Shown piece after piece: positions 6,181-11,971 of a DNA stretch of 14,295 nucleotides. This stretch comes from Candidatus Uhrbacteria bacterium. GTDB taxonomy: Bacteria > Patescibacteriota > Patescibacteriia > UBA9934 > UBA11717. Position numbers and translations under genes: made by a program. The stretch lies in contig JABMPK010000037.1 of assembly GCA_013203725.1 (NCBI GenBank), forward strand, positions 1 through 14,295. The letters are read 5' to 3'. The first letter of the stretch is position 1. Each line of letters begins with the position of its first letter. The notes under the pieces are model-generated. The model was given only the letters and a program-made list of their open reading frames with translations. It ran no database searches and was not told where the DNA came from.

Positions 6181-6615
6181 ATGTACAAAAATGCATTCTT
6201 TATATTGCTGATAACTTTTGCTGTTATAGCTACGATGGTCGTGTTTAATGGCTCACAAGGCAAATCAGAAGTCGTCGTACAGACTGATGGTAACAAGGTC
6301 GTAGAAATACCTGTATCCAATAATCCCAATCAATCAAAAGGCGGAATTGACATTACTGTTGAGAAGATAGAGCAGTTAAAGGAAAGCACTGTAATTACTT
6401 TAGGCTTAAATAATCACAGTGTTGATTTGGGACAAGATACGATATACGAAAGCTCAACATTAAATGGCGAACCATCAATATCGCACGAGTTCTTGTCTAA
6501 CGCTGTTGGTGGGCATCATGTTGAAGTGAAGGTTGCATATGAAAAAGCTACTAGTGGTGCGCTAGAAATAGTCGCATCGGAACAGGCATCGTTTTCATTC
6601 ACTGACATATGGTAG
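6181..6615 (+). CDS. Membrane-anchored exported protein of unknown function
   Basis: A 144-residue product with an N-terminal anchor (residues 5-22, AFFILLITFAVIATMVVF). The extracytoplasmic part is soluble and beta-rich by composition (VVVQTDGNKVVEIPV..., ITVEKIEQLKESTVITLGLNNHSVDL, HHVEVKVAYE). It contains no cysteine, unlike nearly every other protein in the cluster, but has a His pair (GGHHVEV). The long open frame could begin at TTG 6163 inside the preceding gene, but ATG 6181 is more usual and gives a clean signal anchor. Its last 7 bp overlap the start of the HMA gene. An Ig-like scaffold or binding domain is a guess from composition. Confidence 0.65.
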   Translation: MYKNAFFILLITFAVIATMVVFNGSQGKSEVVVQTDGNKVVEIPVSNNPNQSKGGIDITVEKIEQLKESTVITLGLNNHSVDLGQDTIYESSTLNGEPSISHEFLSNAVGGHHVEVKVAYEKATSGALEIVASEQASFSFTDIW

Positions 6616-7280
6616 AAGCAACTTATAAAATTAAAGGAATGACGTGCGGGTCGTGCGCTATGAAGATTGAGAAGGCGGTCAAGGCGATCGAGTTCGTCAG
6701 TGGTGCGCATGTCGATTTTAGAAAGAGCACGATTAAGATTACAACAGTAGAAGCGGTCGATGTCGACGAGATCAATGAAGTTGTTTCTGGCCTCGGAAGC
6801 TATTCGTTAAATATAATCGAAGAGGTCGACGAGCCAGCGATCTACTCCATACTAGTTTGGGGAATTGTTGGAGCGATACTTATCTTCACCGTGTTCTATC
6901 TGCTACAAACACTAGGGATGCAGAGTTGGACGATGCCGATTGAGTTCATGACAGACAAGTGGTATCTAGTCGCACCTCTTGTTCTTGGCTTTGGAACCCA
7001 AGCCGGGCTATTGCGTGCCATTCATCTGTTGGCACAACATGGAGGTGGAGCTGTGGTGGCGAGTTCCGGAGGCGTTTCTGGTAGCGCGATGCTTGCATGT
7101 TGCATGCACAATCTTGTTCCATTGTTACCAATTCTGGGTGCCACCGGACTTGCTACGTTTTTCTCCGCTTATCAAACACAGGTATTTTTGTTGAGCATCG
7201 GCATGACAATGGCTGGTGTTGTGTATATGATCTATAAGTATTATTCAATAAAAAGTGCGTGTGAAACTCACCACAGCTAG
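6609..7280 (+). CDS. HMA metal-binding domain fused to four-span membrane domain
   Basis: A 223-residue fusion. Residues 1-70 are a heavy-metal-associated (HMA) domain with GMTCGSC (C13, C16), the Cu(I)-chaperone type site of CopZ/Atx1-like folds. A membrane domain of about four segments follows (roughly 78-100, 118-138, 153-184 and 188-210). It has a Gly-rich loop HGGGAVVASSGGVSG and a motif MLACCMHN (C164, C165, H167) in the third segment. The C terminus reads SACETHHS, offering C218, H221 and H222. It lacks the P-type ATPase motifs (DKTGT, CPC helix), so it is not CopA. A passive copper carrier or a Cu-binding membrane protein fed by the HMA domain is my inference. It is the last gene of the cluster, followed by hairpins at 7291-7310 and 7379-7408. 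Confidence 0.8.
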   Translation: MVEATYKIKGMTCGSCAMKIEKAVKAIEFVSGAHVDFRKSTIKITTVEAVDVDEINEVVSGLGSYSLNIIEEVDEPAIYSILVWGIVGAILIFTVFYLLQTLGMQSWTMPIEFMTDKWYLVAPLVLGFGTQAGLLRAIHLLAQHGGGAVVASSGGVSGSAMLACCMHNLVPLLPILGATGLATFFSAYQTQVFLLSIGMTMAGVVYMIYKYYSIKSACETHHS

Positions 7281-7290
7281 AACTGTCTTT

Positions 7291-7310
7291 ACGCTTTTGC
7301 TAATAAGCGT
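7291..7310 (+). terminator. Short hairpin after the HMA gene
   Basis: ACGCTT (7291-7296) pairs with AAGCGT (7305-7310) around an 8-nt loop, 11 bp past the stop of the HMA-membrane gene. It has no T-run, so it may only protect the 3' end. The stronger terminator is at 7379-7408. Confidence 0.3.
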
Positions 7311-7378
7311 CCCGTTGTAGATTTTATCGGCTTTTGATAACAATTGCCAAACGAAAAAATAAAGGTGGCGTGTTCCGG

Positions 7379-7408
7379 ATGCCCGACATTGTGTCGGGCA
7401 TTTTGTTT
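7379..7408 (+). terminator. Intrinsic terminator (GCCCGACA stem)
   Basis: ATGCCCGACA (7379-7388) pairs perfectly with TGTCGGGCAT (7392-7401) around a TTG loop, and TTTTGTTT follows (7401-7408). This is a strong Rho-independent terminator for the plus-strand cluster ending at 7280. Between it and the cluster (7311-7378) I see nothing else. Confidence 0.85.
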
Positions 7409-7429
7409 ATGGTAAAATTGTATCAATAC

Positions 7430-7461
7430 AAAACCTCCCCACACCCGTGAGGAGGTTTTTG
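7430..7461. terminator. Second hairpin, AAAACCTCC / GGAGGTTTT
   Basis: AAAACCTCC (7430-7438) pairs with GGAGGTTTT (7451-7459) and has a small inner CAC/GTG stem. The A-run before it and T-run after it make it a possible terminator in both directions. It lies 24 bp before the transposase ATG. An extended -10-like TGGTAAAAT (7410-7418) stands just upstream of it without a matching -35. Confidence 0.7.
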
Positions 7462-7485
7462 TTAATACAAGCAAACACACGATTC

Positions 7486-8067
7486 ATGCAAAACCCAGTC
7501 GTAGGGACAGGTCGCGACCTGTCCGCTTCTAGCAATTCAAGAAAATCCAAGCAAAGAAAAGGTAATCGTTTACCTGGTCATAATTATTCAACCGAAGGTT
7601 GGTATTACGTAACGACGTGTGCATACGATCGTGCACCGTGGTTCGGTGTATGTATTGATGGTTTTATGAATCGATCGCAGGCAGGTCACATTGTCGAAAA
7701 TCAATGGCGATGGTTGTCAAGATATCCGTATGTAAGATTGGACCAGTTTGTTGTAATGCCGAACCATTTTCATGGAATTCTGGTGATTGATCCAGCGAGG
7801 CAAGAATTGACGGAATCACTGACGTGCCTGGAACGGACAGGTCGCGACCTGTCCCTACATGCCAAGGTGAAATCTTTGTCGGAATTGGTTGGTGCGTTTA
7901 AGATGACGTCGTCAAAACGAATTCATGAGTTAGGCAATCGTGACTTCGCCTGGCAGCGTTCATTCCACGACCACATCATACGCGATGAATCCGACCTTGC
8001 TCGTATTCGAGAATACATTCGCAGCAATCCGGAAAACTGGGAGACAGACGAGTTGAAGGACATGTGA
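7486..8067 (+). CDS. REP-associated tyrosine (Y1) transposase, RAYT
   Basis: A 193-residue single-strand transposase of the Y1/IS200-like RAYT group. The nucleic-acid-binding HUH motif is seen in VVMPNHFHGILVI. The family start RKGNRLPGHNYS...WYYVTTCAYDR and the end WQRSFHDHIIRDESDLARIREYIRSNPENW are intact. The catalytic Tyr is probably in the C-terminal helix (IREYI), but I cannot fix it with certainty. The frame extends upstream to a GTG at 7447 inside a terminator hairpin, so ATG 7486 is chosen. Unusually, the CDS contains the 20-bp palindrome of two REP repeats, both read as TGRDLS: one near the N terminus (7505-7524) and one in the loop after HUH (7835-7854). RAYTs normally act on REPs around the genome, and copies are present here in the ligase gene. 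There are no flanking IS ends, so it is a domesticated-type single gene. Confidence 0.85.
   Translation: MQNPVVGTGRDLSASSNSRKSKQRKGNRLPGHNYSTEGWYYVTTCAYDRAPWFGVCIDGFMNRSQAGHIVENQWRWLSRYPYVRLDQFVVMPNHFHGILVIDPARQELTESLTCLERTGRDLSLHAKVKSLSELVGAFKMTSSKRIHELGNRDFAWQRSFHDHIIRDESDLARIREYIRSNPENWETDELKDM
7488..7534 (+). repeat. REP element copy 1, inside the transposase 5' coding region
   Basis: The core is the perfect palindrome GGACAGGTCGCGACCTGTCC (7505-7524). Bases 7501-7534 are identical to the reverse complement of 10708-10741. The left flank (7488-7500) is also similar to the flank of that copy. It is read in frame as part of the transposase. Confidence 0.85.
7835..7858 (-). repeat. REP element copy 2, inside the transposase
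   Basis: The same 20-bp palindrome (7835-7854) followed by CTAC. The asymmetric GTAGG end is thus on the other side, and the element is inverted relative to copy 1. It lies in the variable loop between the HUH motif and the following helix of the transposase, and keeps the frame. Confidence 0.85.
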
Positions 8068-8081
8068 TCGAGCAGCCTCCC

Positions 8082-8110
8082 TTGACAAAACCCGCTTTTT
8101 CTGTTATAAA
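8082..8110 (+). promoter_or_regulatory. Strong sigma70-type promoter
   Basis: TTGACA (8082-8087) and TATAAA (8105-8110) are 17 bp apart, so the -35 is consensus and the -10 nearly so. Transcription should start near 8117, giving a leader of about 50 nt to the gene at 8166. It is the best promoter in the window. Confidence 0.85.
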
Positions 8111-8165
8111 AGCGGCACCTAATAGGTTGCGACTGGATAGACCAGTATGCACTCACAGGATGGAA

Positions 8166-8591
8166 ATGCCCCAAAACTACCCCGATTTGACCAACGCCGA
8201 GCGGTTGACCCGAGTCAACGGCCCCGGCACAGACACCTACGGAGACGCCTCTGGGCTCTCCGGCAACGCGAGCTCCCTCTTGGGAGACCTGACCGGTTTG
8301 ACCGGCAACCTCAGCGTGTTGATGGATCGGTTCACGATCGAGACCGGCTGTCACGGTGACGTGGCGGTTCTGTCGGCGCTTTGCGAGAGCGAGACGCTGA
8401 TGGAGTGGACGATCGGTACTGGCGACATCAAGCGGCAGATCGTGCTGAACCTCGCCCTCGTCCTCTTGGACGAAGACGAAGTGGGCTACGACCCCGACCT
8501 CTACATCGGCCTGATCGACAAGTTCGATCTGCGCGACGTCGAGGACATGGTCCGAGCCGAAGGCACGATCAGCGTGACCTGGCCCACCTAG
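8166..8591 (+). CDS. Acidic heptad-repeat protein, GC-rich gene
   Basis: A 141-residue protein of no family I can name with certainty. Residues 26-53 are four consecutive 7-residue units of the form G-[DN]-x-[ST]-x-L-x, which suggests a short beta-solenoid-like or stacked-turn module. Longer arrays of similar GLSGDV-type repeats occur, as I recall, in Patescibacteria proteins. The C-terminal part is acidic (LDEDEVGYDPD; DLRDVEDMVRAEG) and helical by composition. No signal peptide or membrane segment is seen, so it is probably cytoplasmic. ATG 8166 is chosen because AGGA (8157-8160) lies 5 nt upstream; ATG 8160 overlaps that SD. A consensus promoter stands upstream and a structured GC-rich region follows. 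Third codon positions favour G/C far more than in the neighbouring transposase and cca genes. High expression is inferred from promoter, SD and codon use. Confidence 0.75.
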   Translation: MPQNYPDLTNAERLTRVNGPGTDTYGDASGLSGNASSLLGDLTGLTGNLSVLMDRFTIETGCHGDVAVLSALCESETLMEWTIGTGDIKRQIVLNLALVLLDEDEVGYDPDLYIGLIDKFDLRDVEDMVRAEGTISVTWPT

Positions 8592-8595
8592 AAGC

Positions 8596-8668
8596 AGCCG
8601 CGACCCGGCTGCAGCCAACACCCTAACGGGACACGGCTGCGGACCTCCGGGATCGCGGCTTTGTGTTT
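8596..8668 (+). terminator. Structured GC-rich 3' region, likely terminator
   Basis: AGCCGCGA (8596-8603) pairs with TCGCGGCT (8653-8660), enclosing an inner pair GCAGCC (8611-8616) / GGCTGC (8635-8640). TTGTGTTTT follows (8661-8669). The long loop is unusual for an intrinsic terminator, so part of it may be another kind of 3' structure. Confidence 0.5.
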
Positions 8669-8690
8669 TCCAAAATATTTCTCGAAACTT

Positions 8691-8699
8691 TGCTACAAT
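8691..8699 (+). promoter_or_regulatory. Extended -10 promoter of the CCA gene, leaderless
   Basis: TGCTACAAT (8691-8699) combines the TGn extension with -10 TACAAT, and there is no good -35. The expected start of transcription about 7 bp downstream falls on or beside the A of ATG 8706, so the transcript is probably leaderless. No SD exists before the ATG, which agrees. Confidence 0.6.
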
Positions 8700-8705
8700 A
8701 CCCTC

Positions 8706-10160
8706 ATGACTACTACAATCGAATCACAACTTAGATCCTTTGCCGAAACCGTGTGGCTTAATAAAGGCCGCGCGTATTATGTTGGCGGCACCGTACGGGA
8801 TCGTATTCTTGGAATTGACGCTAAGGATGTTGATATAGAGGTACATGGTGTGGAGGCGGGTGCTCTAAAGGTTATTGTGGAATCTCATTTTAAGGATGTA
8901 AAAGAAATGGGAGCGGCGTTTGGCGTTTTGCATACGCATGTGGAGGATATGGACGTGGACATTTCTTTGCCGCGCAAGGATTCTAAGATTGGAGCAGGGC
9001 ATAAGGGGTTTGATGTTAACGTTGATCCGAACATGAGTATTGAAGACGCTTTGAAGCGCCGGGATTTTACAATCAATGCGATGCTAGAGGACATGCTCGA
9101 CGGTACGGTTCATGATCCCTATGGTGGGAGACAAGATCTGAACGACCGAATTCTCAAGGTCGTCGATAAGCAGACTTTTGGCGAAGATCCTTTGAGAGTT
9201 TTGCGTGGCGTACAGCTAGCTGGGAGACTCGAGCTTAAAGTCGAGGCTACGACGGAGGCGTTGATGAAGTCGATGAGTTCGCAATTGCACGAGTTGTCCA
9301 TTGATCGCAAGCGAACCGAGTGGCGCAAACTATTTTTGAAAGCACATAAGCCATCGATCGGGTTGGACCTTGCATATCGCATCGGAGTTTTTGAAGACGA
9401 CATGCCGTTGGTGCGAGATATGGTTGAGACGGAACAGGAGTTTGAATGGCATCCGGAGGGCTGTGTTTGGAATCATGCAATGTGGGTTACGGATGAAGCT
9501 GTGTTGATAGCGGAACGTGAGGACCTGAGTGACGACGACCGGCTCACTCTTGTTCTTGGAGGATTTTGTCACGATTGTGGAAAGCCTGAGACGACTAAGA
9601 TCGTTGATGGTCGCATTCGGTCTCCTGGTCACCCTGCGGCAGGTAGCTTGCGCGTGAAATCGTTTCTGGGTGCTATGGGATTAACTAAGTATGCTGATGC
9701 AGTGACTCCCTTGGTGAAATACCACATGTATCCATACCCGTGTTGGAAGAAAAGGGACACAGACGAAGCGTTTAGCGACGGGGCTTTTAGAAACTTGGCA
9801 CGTAAACTAAAGCCTTCGAACATTGAGATGCTGTCGTGGGTTGCGGAGGCGGACTCAAGAGGGCGTGGACCTTTTCCAGAAGGGTTTGTTGGAAAGAATC
9901 CGGATGCGAGTTTTTGGTTTATTGAACGTGCGAAGGATTTGGATATTCATCATGGCCCACCGGCTGATGTAATAAGTGGCCGGGACATGATTAAGATGGG
10001 ATTCAAACCTGGACCGCATTTTGGACTTGTGATCAGAGCAGCGAACGAACTGCAGGACGAGCATGGGATGAGTCGCAACGAGATCATGGACCGAATCTTG
10101 AAGAAACCAAATGTTGTGAAGGCGGAAACTATTGAACTTATGGTTGGTCAGCTAAAATAA
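8706..10160 (+). CDS. cca: CCA-adding tRNA nucleotidyltransferase with HD domain
   Basis: A 484-residue class II poly(A) polymerase/tRNA nucleotidyltransferase, which adds or repairs the 3' CCA end of tRNAs in the cytoplasm. The head domain is complete: YVGGTVRD (residues 25-32), the metal-binding DVD of KDVDIEVHG (D41, D43), KRRDFTINAML (117-127) and HDPYGGRQDL (136-145). The neck follows with DPLRVLRGVQLAGRL. A C-terminal HD phosphohydrolase-like domain is present with WNHAMWV and GGFCHDCGKPE (H289, D290). HD-type CCA enzymes often have phosphatase or phosphodiesterase activity. A frame extension to 8661 lacks support, and ATG 8706 matches the predicted leaderless promoter. The gene is monocistronic, with a strong terminator 7 bp after the stop. 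It could also be a poly(A) polymerase or an A- or CC-adding enzyme, which motifs alone do not exclude. Confidence 0.9.
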   Translation: MTTTIESQLRSFAETVWLNKGRAYYVGGTVRDRILGIDAKDVDIEVHGVEAGALKVIVESHFKDVKEMGAAFGVLHTHVEDMDVDISLPRKDSKIGAGHKGFDVNVDPNMSIEDALKRRDFTINAMLEDMLDGTVHDPYGGRQDLNDRILKVVDKQTFGEDPLRVLRGVQLAGRLELKVEATTEALMKSMSSQLHELSIDRKRTEWRKLFLKAHKPSIGLDLAYRIGVFEDDMPLVRDMVETEQEFEWHPEGCVWNHAMWVTDEAVLIAEREDLSDDDRLTLVLGGFCHDCGKPETTKIVDGRIRSPGHPAAGSLRVKSFLGAMGLTKYADAVTPLVKYHMYPYPCWKKRDTDEAFSDGAFRNLARKLKPSNIEMLSWVAEADSRGRGPFPEGFVGKNPDASFWFIERAKDLDIHHGPPADVISGRDMIKMGFKPGPHFGLVIRAANELQDEHGMSRNEIMDRILKKPNVVKAETIELMVGQLK

Positions 10161-10190
10161 AAAAACGCACCGCAGAGATGCGGTGTTTTT
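10157..10190. terminator. Bidirectional terminator between cca and the orphan gene
   Basis: CACCGCA (10168-10174) pairs with TGCGGTG (10179-10185) around GAGA, with an A-run on the left and T-run on the right. It serves the plus-strand cca (stop 10158-10160) and the minus-strand gene whose stop (10189-10191) lies in the T-run. Confidence 0.88.
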
Positions 10191-10512
10191 AGTTGCAGAA
10201 TGCTTCGATATCGAACGCGATCAGTCGCAAAGTCTCTTGTGCACCATCGTGCCTCAGCTCTTCCGCTGTAGTCGGGAGCCTGACTCGGAGATTCGCTGTG
10301 TGGTCGCACGTATATGCACGCTGCGCCCAACCGATCGCTGCAGCGCAGAGCTCCGGAAGCTGATCGATCATCGCGCCTTTGCTTGCCGCGATTCTTCGCA
10401 GTACTCCGACTGTGATTCGAATCATGCCCTCGCTGAGCTCGCGACCCTTCAACTTGCCGAATGGAATCCGAGCCGCCTGTCTCATTCGTCGAGCGTATTC
10501 ATTGTGGTCCAT
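10189..10512 (-). CDS. Small orphan protein, 107 residues
   Basis: I do not recognise the family. The sequence starts MDHNEYARRMRQAARIPFGK and is rich in Arg, Ala and Leu, probably mostly helical. It has three cysteines (C56, C69, C106) without a clear motif, and no signal peptide or membrane segment. The start is secure: a perfect AGGAGG lies 4 nt upstream of the ATG on the minus strand (10517-10522), and a promoter-like pair lies at 10531-10559. Third positions are G/C-rich, as in 8166-8591 and 13592-14295. It lies 43 bp downstream of the ligase gene on the same strand and converges on cca. A small cytoplasmic regulatory or structural protein is possible, but nothing specific supports that. 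Confidence 0.7.
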   Translation of the reverse strand: MDHNEYARRMRQAARIPFGKLKGRELSEGMIRITVGVLRRIAASKGAMIDQLPELCAAAIGWAQRAYTCDHTANLRVRLPTTAEELRHDGAQETLRLIAFDIEAFCN

Positions 10513-10530
10513 GTAGCCTCCTGGTCAGTC

Positions 10531-10559
10531 TTGTAACACGGCCGTTATAGTCGCGTCAA
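10531..10559 (-). promoter_or_regulatory. Promoter of the orphan gene
   Basis: On the minus strand -35 TTGACG (10554-10559) and -10 TTACAA (10531-10536) are 17 bp apart. The -35 overlaps the ligase stop codon, so the small gene may be transcribed independently of the ligase operon. Confidence 0.45.
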
Positions 10560-11971
10560 TCTCTATCGTAACTGGAAATCAAAAGTAACGCTACTAGTGC
10601 CCAAGTGAGTATAGAGAGATCGTTTTTAAAATAGGGGACGTCTACAAGTCCGTGGATGGACATCTCGAGAAGGGCTGCGGCTAGTGGGATGCTGGCTTTG
10701 CTTGTAATGCTAGAAGCGGACAGGTCGCGACCTGTCCCTACGGGCTGGGGTTTGCTGGAGCGGACGCGCAGAAGGGCGTCCCTACGTGCCGGGGTTGCCA
10801 TGATGGTGTTTACTAGGATCGATGCAAGGATCAAGAAGCCGGCGAGGCCTAGGATGCCGTATTCTACCCAGGCGTTTAGGAAAATGTTGTGTGGTTGTTG
10901 GAAGACTTCTAGATAGTCGTGAGTGTGGAATGGGGCGATTGCGTTTGGGTAGTTGTTGGGTCCGGCGCCTAGGAAAAAGTTTTGTTGTGAGGCGGATAAA
11001 AAGTTTGCAGTCTCCTCCCATTGTGCGGTACGAGTTTGTCCTGACCAGTCGTTGAGCATTAATTTGTGTCGAGCTTGTGGAATTGCGATCGCGAAAATTG
11101 CGCCGAGTATTCCGATGGCGATCCAAGCTTTGCGGTTTTTGTTTGTGACGATGCCGGCGATCAGGATGGTTGCAGCAATCGCGATCCAAGCGGCTTCAGT
11201 TTGTGAAAGTAAGAGTGTAATGAGACCGAACGGAATCGTTGCGAGCAACAAGATGTCGCGTGCCCCGAGTCTGCGCAGTCCGCGTTGCATGAACCAGACG
11301 ATCAGGAGCGTAACGATCGGCGCCACAAAGTGTCCGAGTGCGTTGGGGTAGGGGAAGAAAGATGTTACGCGACGTTCCAAGAACCATGCATCGGGGATTC
11401 CAAAGCCTGTGAGCCATTGGAATATTGCGTAGATGCTCAAGATGGACATTGGTACTGCGAGTGCGAACATCCAGTCTTTGATCTGGAACTTTTTTTCATC
11501 TCGCGTGACACTCCAGATCATGATGGCGACGAGGAGCGGTTCAATCAAGAAACTTTTCACGGCGTTGAGCGAACTTGCAAGATCAGCAGTCTGGGTGAGA
11601 CCAAGGAATGCGCCGATGATTATCAGTATCGTACCAAGTAATACTAGATTTAGTTTCGGCATTCTTGCGATCGCTCTTGTCATTGCGACGAATGGAAGCA
11701 ACCTCGATAAGCTCGAATCTTGAGCGTTGCTTATAGAGGTTGCTTCGCTACCGCTCGCAATGACAAGTCTACTTGCGAGCATGCGAGTTACCCAAAAAAC
11801 AAACACGACGCCGACCATCAGCTCGAGCAGTGTGGTTGGGATCGAGAGGACCTCGAGCCGTATCAAGTAAAGGGGAAGCGCGCCCAACAAAACAAGAAGC
11901 CCGTTACGAACGGACCTCCAACAGATGTAGCAATACATCGCCAACAAGATTCCGGATAGCAACCAGATCAT
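10556..11971 (-). CDS. O-antigen ligase/polymerase family membrane protein
   Basis: A 471-residue polytopic protein with about eleven hydrophobic segments. The Wzy_C/O-antigen ligase signature lies in a large extracytoplasmic loop: FFLGAGPNNYPNAIAPFHTH followed by QPHNIFLNAWVEYGILGLAGF. Such proteins polymerise or transfer lipid-linked glycans on the outer face of the membrane. The gene follows a Wzx-type flippase with an ATGA overlap (11968-11971), so the pair probably exports and assembles one surface polysaccharide. Two in-frame insertions derive from repeats. Residues about 69-100, near the N terminus, come from an inverted repeat (11677-11766). Residues about 392-424, before the last membrane segments, come from two REP-like units (10708-10785). 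Both lie in hydrophilic loops, which may be why they are tolerated. The exact substrate cannot be told. Confidence 0.85.
   Translation of the reverse strand: MIWLLSGILLAMYCYICWRSVRNGLLVLLGALPLYLIRLEVLSIPTTLLELMVGVVFVFWVTRMLASRLVIASGSEATSISNAQDSSLSRLLPFVAMTRAIARMPKLNLVLLGTILIIIGAFLGLTQTADLASSLNAVKSFLIEPLLVAIMIWSVTRDEKKFQIKDWMFALAVPMSILSIYAIFQWLTGFGIPDAWFLERRVTSFFPYPNALGHFVAPIVTLLIVWFMQRGLRRLGARDILLLATIPFGLITLLLSQTEAAWIAIAATILIAGIVTNKNRKAWIAIGILGAIFAIAIPQARHKLMLNDWSGQTRTAQWEETANFLSASQQNFFLGAGPNNYPNAIAPFHTHDYLEVFQQPHNIFLNAWVEYGILGLAGFLILASILVNTIMATPARRDALLRVRSSKPQPVGTGRDLSASSITSKASIPLAAALLEMSIHGLVDVPYFKNDLSILTWALVALLLISSYDRD
10708..10741 (-). repeat. REP element copy 3, inside the ligase gene
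   Basis: The palindrome GGACAGGTCGCGACCTGTCC (10718-10737) with its asymmetric GTAGG end at 10741. Over 34 bp it is identical, in reverse complement, to 7501-7534 in the transposase. It is read in frame as VGTGRDLSASS. Confidence 0.88.
10762..10785 (-). repeat. REP-like element, second subtype
   Basis: GGACGC (10762-10767) pairs with GCGTCC (10776-10781). The unit shares the outer GTAGGGAC and GTCCG ends with copies 1-3 but has a different stem centre and loop. It lies in the same orientation as copy 3, about 20 bp apart, and is read in frame as RRDALLRVR. Confidence 0.75.
11677..11766. repeat. Long imperfect inverted repeat inside the ligase gene
   Basis: Left arm 11677-11712 (TTGTCATTGCGA...) and right arm 11729-11766 (...TCGCAATGACAA) are imperfect reverse complements with a 16-bp centre. 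The arms match the widespread TGTCATTGCGAGC...GAAGCAACCTC class of intergenic repeats, but here they are translated in frame (VIASGSEATS...VAMTRAIA). Confidence 0.8.

Noticed and set aside
7923..8621. A 232-codon open frame on the minus strand over the transposase end and the heptad-repeat gene
   Set aside because: It spans two convincing plus-strand features and a consensus promoter, and its residues look like the shadow of GC-rich codons, with no domain.
7501..10785. Repeated palindromes considered as a CRISPR array
   Set aside because: Copies are dispersed, inverted, inside genes and without regular spacers, which fits REP elements.
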